From: Collinsella sp. | GTDB lineage: Bacteria > Actinomycetota > Coriobacteriia > Coriobacteriales > Coriobacteriaceae | Direction: 5' to 3' | Assembly: GCA_019414345.1 (NCBI GenBank) | Contig: DXMF01000042.1 | Span: 1-5,882, forward strand | Length of the DNA: 5,882 nt | Shown here: positions 4,995 through 5,882 of the stretch, piece by piece | How positions within the stretch are numbered: position 1 is the first letter of the stretch | Layout: each line of letters opens with the position of its first letter | Made by a program: the position numbers and the translations under genes | The notes under the pieces: generated by a model | Database searches by the model: none | Told to the model about the DNA's origin: nothing | The model's input: only the letters and a program-made list of their open reading frames with translations

Positions 4995-5027
4995 AAAAAG
5001 GGTGCTTCCCGTTTGGGAAGCACCCTT
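4995..5027 (-). terminator. 13-bp hairpin terminator, mainly minus strand
   Basis: AAGGGTGCTTCCC/GGGAAGCACCCTT (4998-5010 with 5015-5027) is perfect with a GTTT loop. On the minus strand the stem ends in a run of five T. On the plus strand a T5 run is found only ten bases later. It would isolate the peptide module from leftward transcription starting in the AT-rich region. Confidence 0.7.
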
Positions 5028-5032
5028 GCGCT

Positions 5033-5128
5033 GTTTTTAATTAAGGTGTAGGGCGGCAAACATATTTTTGTACGGCAGCGTACGTATATATATGTGCATA
5101 TCTACCTGCGAAAATTAGCCAAAAAAAA
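5033..5128. other. AT-rich island, candidate origin or unwinding region
   Basis: This is the most AT-rich stretch in the plasmid: T5AATTAA, CATATTTTTG, TACGTATATATATGTGCATATC and A8, in otherwise GC-rich DNA. It sits between two leftward terminators and includes the 12-bp motif shared with the HTH promoter. Candidate rightward promoter elements (TTGTAC at 5068, TATATG at 5089) have poor spacing. It could be a DNA-unwinding element or the promoter of a primer RNA; this is inference. Confidence 0.4.
5100..5111. repeat. 12-bp motif ATCTACCTGCGA shared with the HTH promoter
   Basis: This is an exact copy of 1081-1092. At 1081 it overlaps the expected transcription start of the HTH gene; here it lies in the AT-rich island beside the RNA unit. 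It is a likely binding site for the HTH protein (inference). Confidence 0.5.
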
Positions 5129-5162
5129 TAGCAGCCCGCCCGCCTAAAGCGGGCGGGCTGCT
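5121..5162 (-). terminator. Very strong intrinsic terminator, minus strand
   Basis: A perfect 14-bp GC-rich stem (5130-5143 with 5149-5162, loop CTAAA) is followed on the minus strand by one A and eight T (A8 at 5121-5128). It is the best terminator in the window and implies real leftward transcription from above 5162. Confidence 0.85.
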
Positions 5163-5258
5163 GCTATTATTGGAGCTGTGAGCGGTGTTAGCGCACCCCT
5201 CACACCGTAGTGCGAGATCCCCACCTCGACAACTACAGCGGCGGATTCCACCCGCCTT
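5121..5258 (-). ncRNA. Structured ~138-nt RNA, candidate RNA I-type copy-control RNA
   Basis: The predicted transcript starts near 5258, 7 bases after TAGAAT, and ends at the T8 run. It folds as: stem 1 GGCGG/CCGCC with a 7-nt loop (5256-5240); stem 2 GTAGT/ACTAC with inner CGAG/CTCG (5236-5207); stem 3 GGTGT/ACACC (5206-5184), which competes with TGTGAG/CTCACA; then the terminator. Three stem-loops with small loops plus a terminator is the known form of ColE1-class RNA I. There is no ORF with a ribosome site in it. A plus-strand primer or mRNA leader starting in the AT-rich island would be its target. Other options are an unrelated regulatory RNA or a riboregulator. Confidence 0.5.
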
Positions 5259-5264
5259 TAGTCC

Positions 5265-5292
5265 ATTCTACCAGCTCACGAGCTGGGGGCAA
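5265..5292 (-). promoter_or_regulatory. Promoter of the structured RNA with palindromic spacer
   Basis: Minus strand: TTGCCC (5292 to 5287), a 16-bp spacer, and TAGAAT (5270 to 5265). The whole spacer is an inverted repeat, CCAGCT-CGTG-AGCTGG (5286 to 5271), an attractive operator position for a repressor. Confidence 0.55.
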
Positions 5293-5293
5293 G

Positions 5294-5362
5294 CTGTAAA
5301 ACGTCACAAATAAGGGCTCCACGCTACGGCGCGGGGCCCTTTTTCGTGGCTCGTTTTACAGA
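5294..5362. repeat. Imperfect ~29-bp inverted repeat around the terminator
   Basis: CTGTAAAACG (5294-5303) and CGTTTTACAG (5353-5362) are perfect 10-bp arms. Between them the inner terminator arms also pair, so the whole 69 bases can form one interrupted hairpin. Confidence 0.6.
5313..5345 (+). terminator. Plus-strand terminator or attenuator
   Basis: AGGGCTCC/GGGGCCCT (5313-5320 with 5333-5340, one G-T pair) is followed by TTTTT (5340-5344). It would stop rightward transcripts crossing the RNA I-like unit. It is embedded in a longer imperfect inverted repeat (5294-5362). Confidence 0.6.
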
Positions 5363-5827
5363 TGCCGTACCGCGTCGGCACGGGCGTCAGCCCGTTAAAA
5401 AAGGCAGCAGCTGGTTAGCAATTGCTCGAATAACGCGAGACTGCGACATGCAGAAGAGCAGTCCATGCGGACTAGTCGGCCCCCAGGCATGGGTCGGCGG
5501 TGCGCCCCCAGGCGGCAATATCGGCCACCTTCTGGCGATCCACACCCCGATGACGGCGCGATGGCGTCAAGGCCAAGCAGACGCTCGACAACATGTCCGC
5601 GACGGTTAAGTGGCAGCTCAGCGCCCCCGCTCGCGTATGCTGGGCGCGAGGGGGGTTGGGCCGCCTCGCTAATCAAAAACAAATCTCTGGTAAAAGGGCT
5701 CATGCCCCGACAAACCGTGACACATGGCGGTTTGAGGACTCGGGAAAGCCCAGGATCGCCTAGAAGGTCGCCGTAAAACCCAAGGGAAGGCTGAGGGTTC
5801 CGCATTTCATATGTGTTAGTCAGACCG
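5346..5827. other. Non-coding structured stretch, possible primer/origin region
   Basis: Frames are open on both strands, but none has a ribosome site or protein-like composition. Visible structures: ACGGGC/GCCCGT (around 5379-5394), GACTGC/GCAGTC, a direct repeat GCCCCCAGGC twice near 5480 and 5504, a strong 11-bp hairpin with one bulge (CCCCC-g-CTCGCG 5624-5635 with CGCGAGGGGG 5645-5655), and CAAACCG/CGGTTTG (5711-5717 with 5728-5734). G-rich runs at 5650-5655 and 5827-5836 are notable if an RNA-DNA hybrid primes replication. On the circle it continues into 1-496. Confidence 0.45.
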
Positions 5828-5882
5828 GGGGGGGGGCGGCCGCAGTCTGTCTCGACCACGCATCCCAAAGAAACTAAGTCGT
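5828..5882. repeat. Terminal direct repeat: assembly overlap (right copy)
   Basis: This is identical to bases 1-55. It is preceded by one further G, so the homopolymer at the junction is G10 here. It is not a second biological copy but the same locus read across the closed circle. An ORF read into this copy on the minus strand simply continues into 1-55. Confidence 0.9.

Noticed and set aside
5346..5609. 87-aa GTG-start frame after the plus-strand terminator, considered as a rep gene
   Set aside because: There is no Shine-Dalgarno site (preceded by the T-run), no similarity to Rep proteins, and the sequence is low in hydrophobic core residues.
5395..5868. 157-aa open frame on the minus strand
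   Set aside because: It has no ribosome site at any start, a Cys/Pro/Arg-rich composition without a domain, and runs through hairpins and the assembly overlap. It looks like chance openness in GC-rich DNA.
1..5882. tRNA, rRNA, CRISPR array, integrase or insertion sequence
   Set aside because: I looked on both strands and saw no cloverleaf with a T-loop consensus, no regularly spaced repeats, and no recombinase or transposase motifs.

Overview
The window is a complete small circular plasmid written out linearly. Bases 1-55 are repeated exactly as bases 5828-5882, so the unit circle is about 5,827 bp. The GC-rich coding, strong G/C in third codon positions, good Shine-Dalgarno sites and a MOBQ (MobA/MobL) relaxase fit a mobilizable cryptic plasmid of a high-GC Gram-positive. 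A gut Coriobacteriia-type host is my best guess, but the host is inference.

Layout. (1) 497-1021, minus strand: a helix-turn-helix plus coiled-coil DNA-binding protein with its own extended -10 promoter. (2) 1222-2738, minus strand: a tight three-gene operon, read from 2738 downward, of a small TraD/DUF3847-like mobilization accessory protein, an unrecognised acidic 160-aa protein and a DEDDh (DnaQ-like) 3'-5' exonuclease. (3) 2826-2879: a clear oriT candidate made of a perfect 30-bp palindrome followed on the minus strand by a MOBQ-like nick sequence TAAGTGCG/CACT. (4) 3086-4507, plus strand: the MobA/MobL relaxase, divergent from the accessory operon. (5) 4508-5827 plus 1-496: about 1.8 kb (31% of the plasmid) with almost no coding capacity but dense RNA-like structure.

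The most interesting part is this non-coding third. At 4586-4925 there is what looks like an undescribed type I toxin-antitoxin module: a 35-aa hydrophobic peptide gene on the minus strand with a good ribosome site, its own -10 and a strong terminator, plus a convergent ~100-nt plus-strand RNA with its own promoter and terminator that covers the peptide mRNA's 3' UTR. The peptide mRNA has two blocks (13 and 11 nt) near its 5' end that are perfectly complementary, in the correct order, to two blocks near its 3' end, as in hok-type fold-back mRNAs. The antisense RNA also carries seven bases complementary to the peptide's Shine-Dalgarno region.

At 5121-5292 a second RNA unit appears: promoter TTGCCC-N16-TAGAAT with a palindromic spacer, a ~138-nt RNA with three predicted stem-loops and an excellent terminator. 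No protein resembling a known replication initiator is visible, so I propose that this is an RNA I-like antisense regulator of an RNA-primed origin. The alternative is that the HTH/coiled-coil protein is an unrecognised initiator or partner. A 12-bp motif, ATCTACCTGCGA, is shared between that protein's promoter and the AT-rich stretch beside this RNA unit, linking the two.

Together: mobilization (oriT, relaxase, accessory protein), a helper exonuclease of unknown purpose, copy control or replication by RNA and/or the HTH protein, and stability by a putative type I toxin-antitoxin system.
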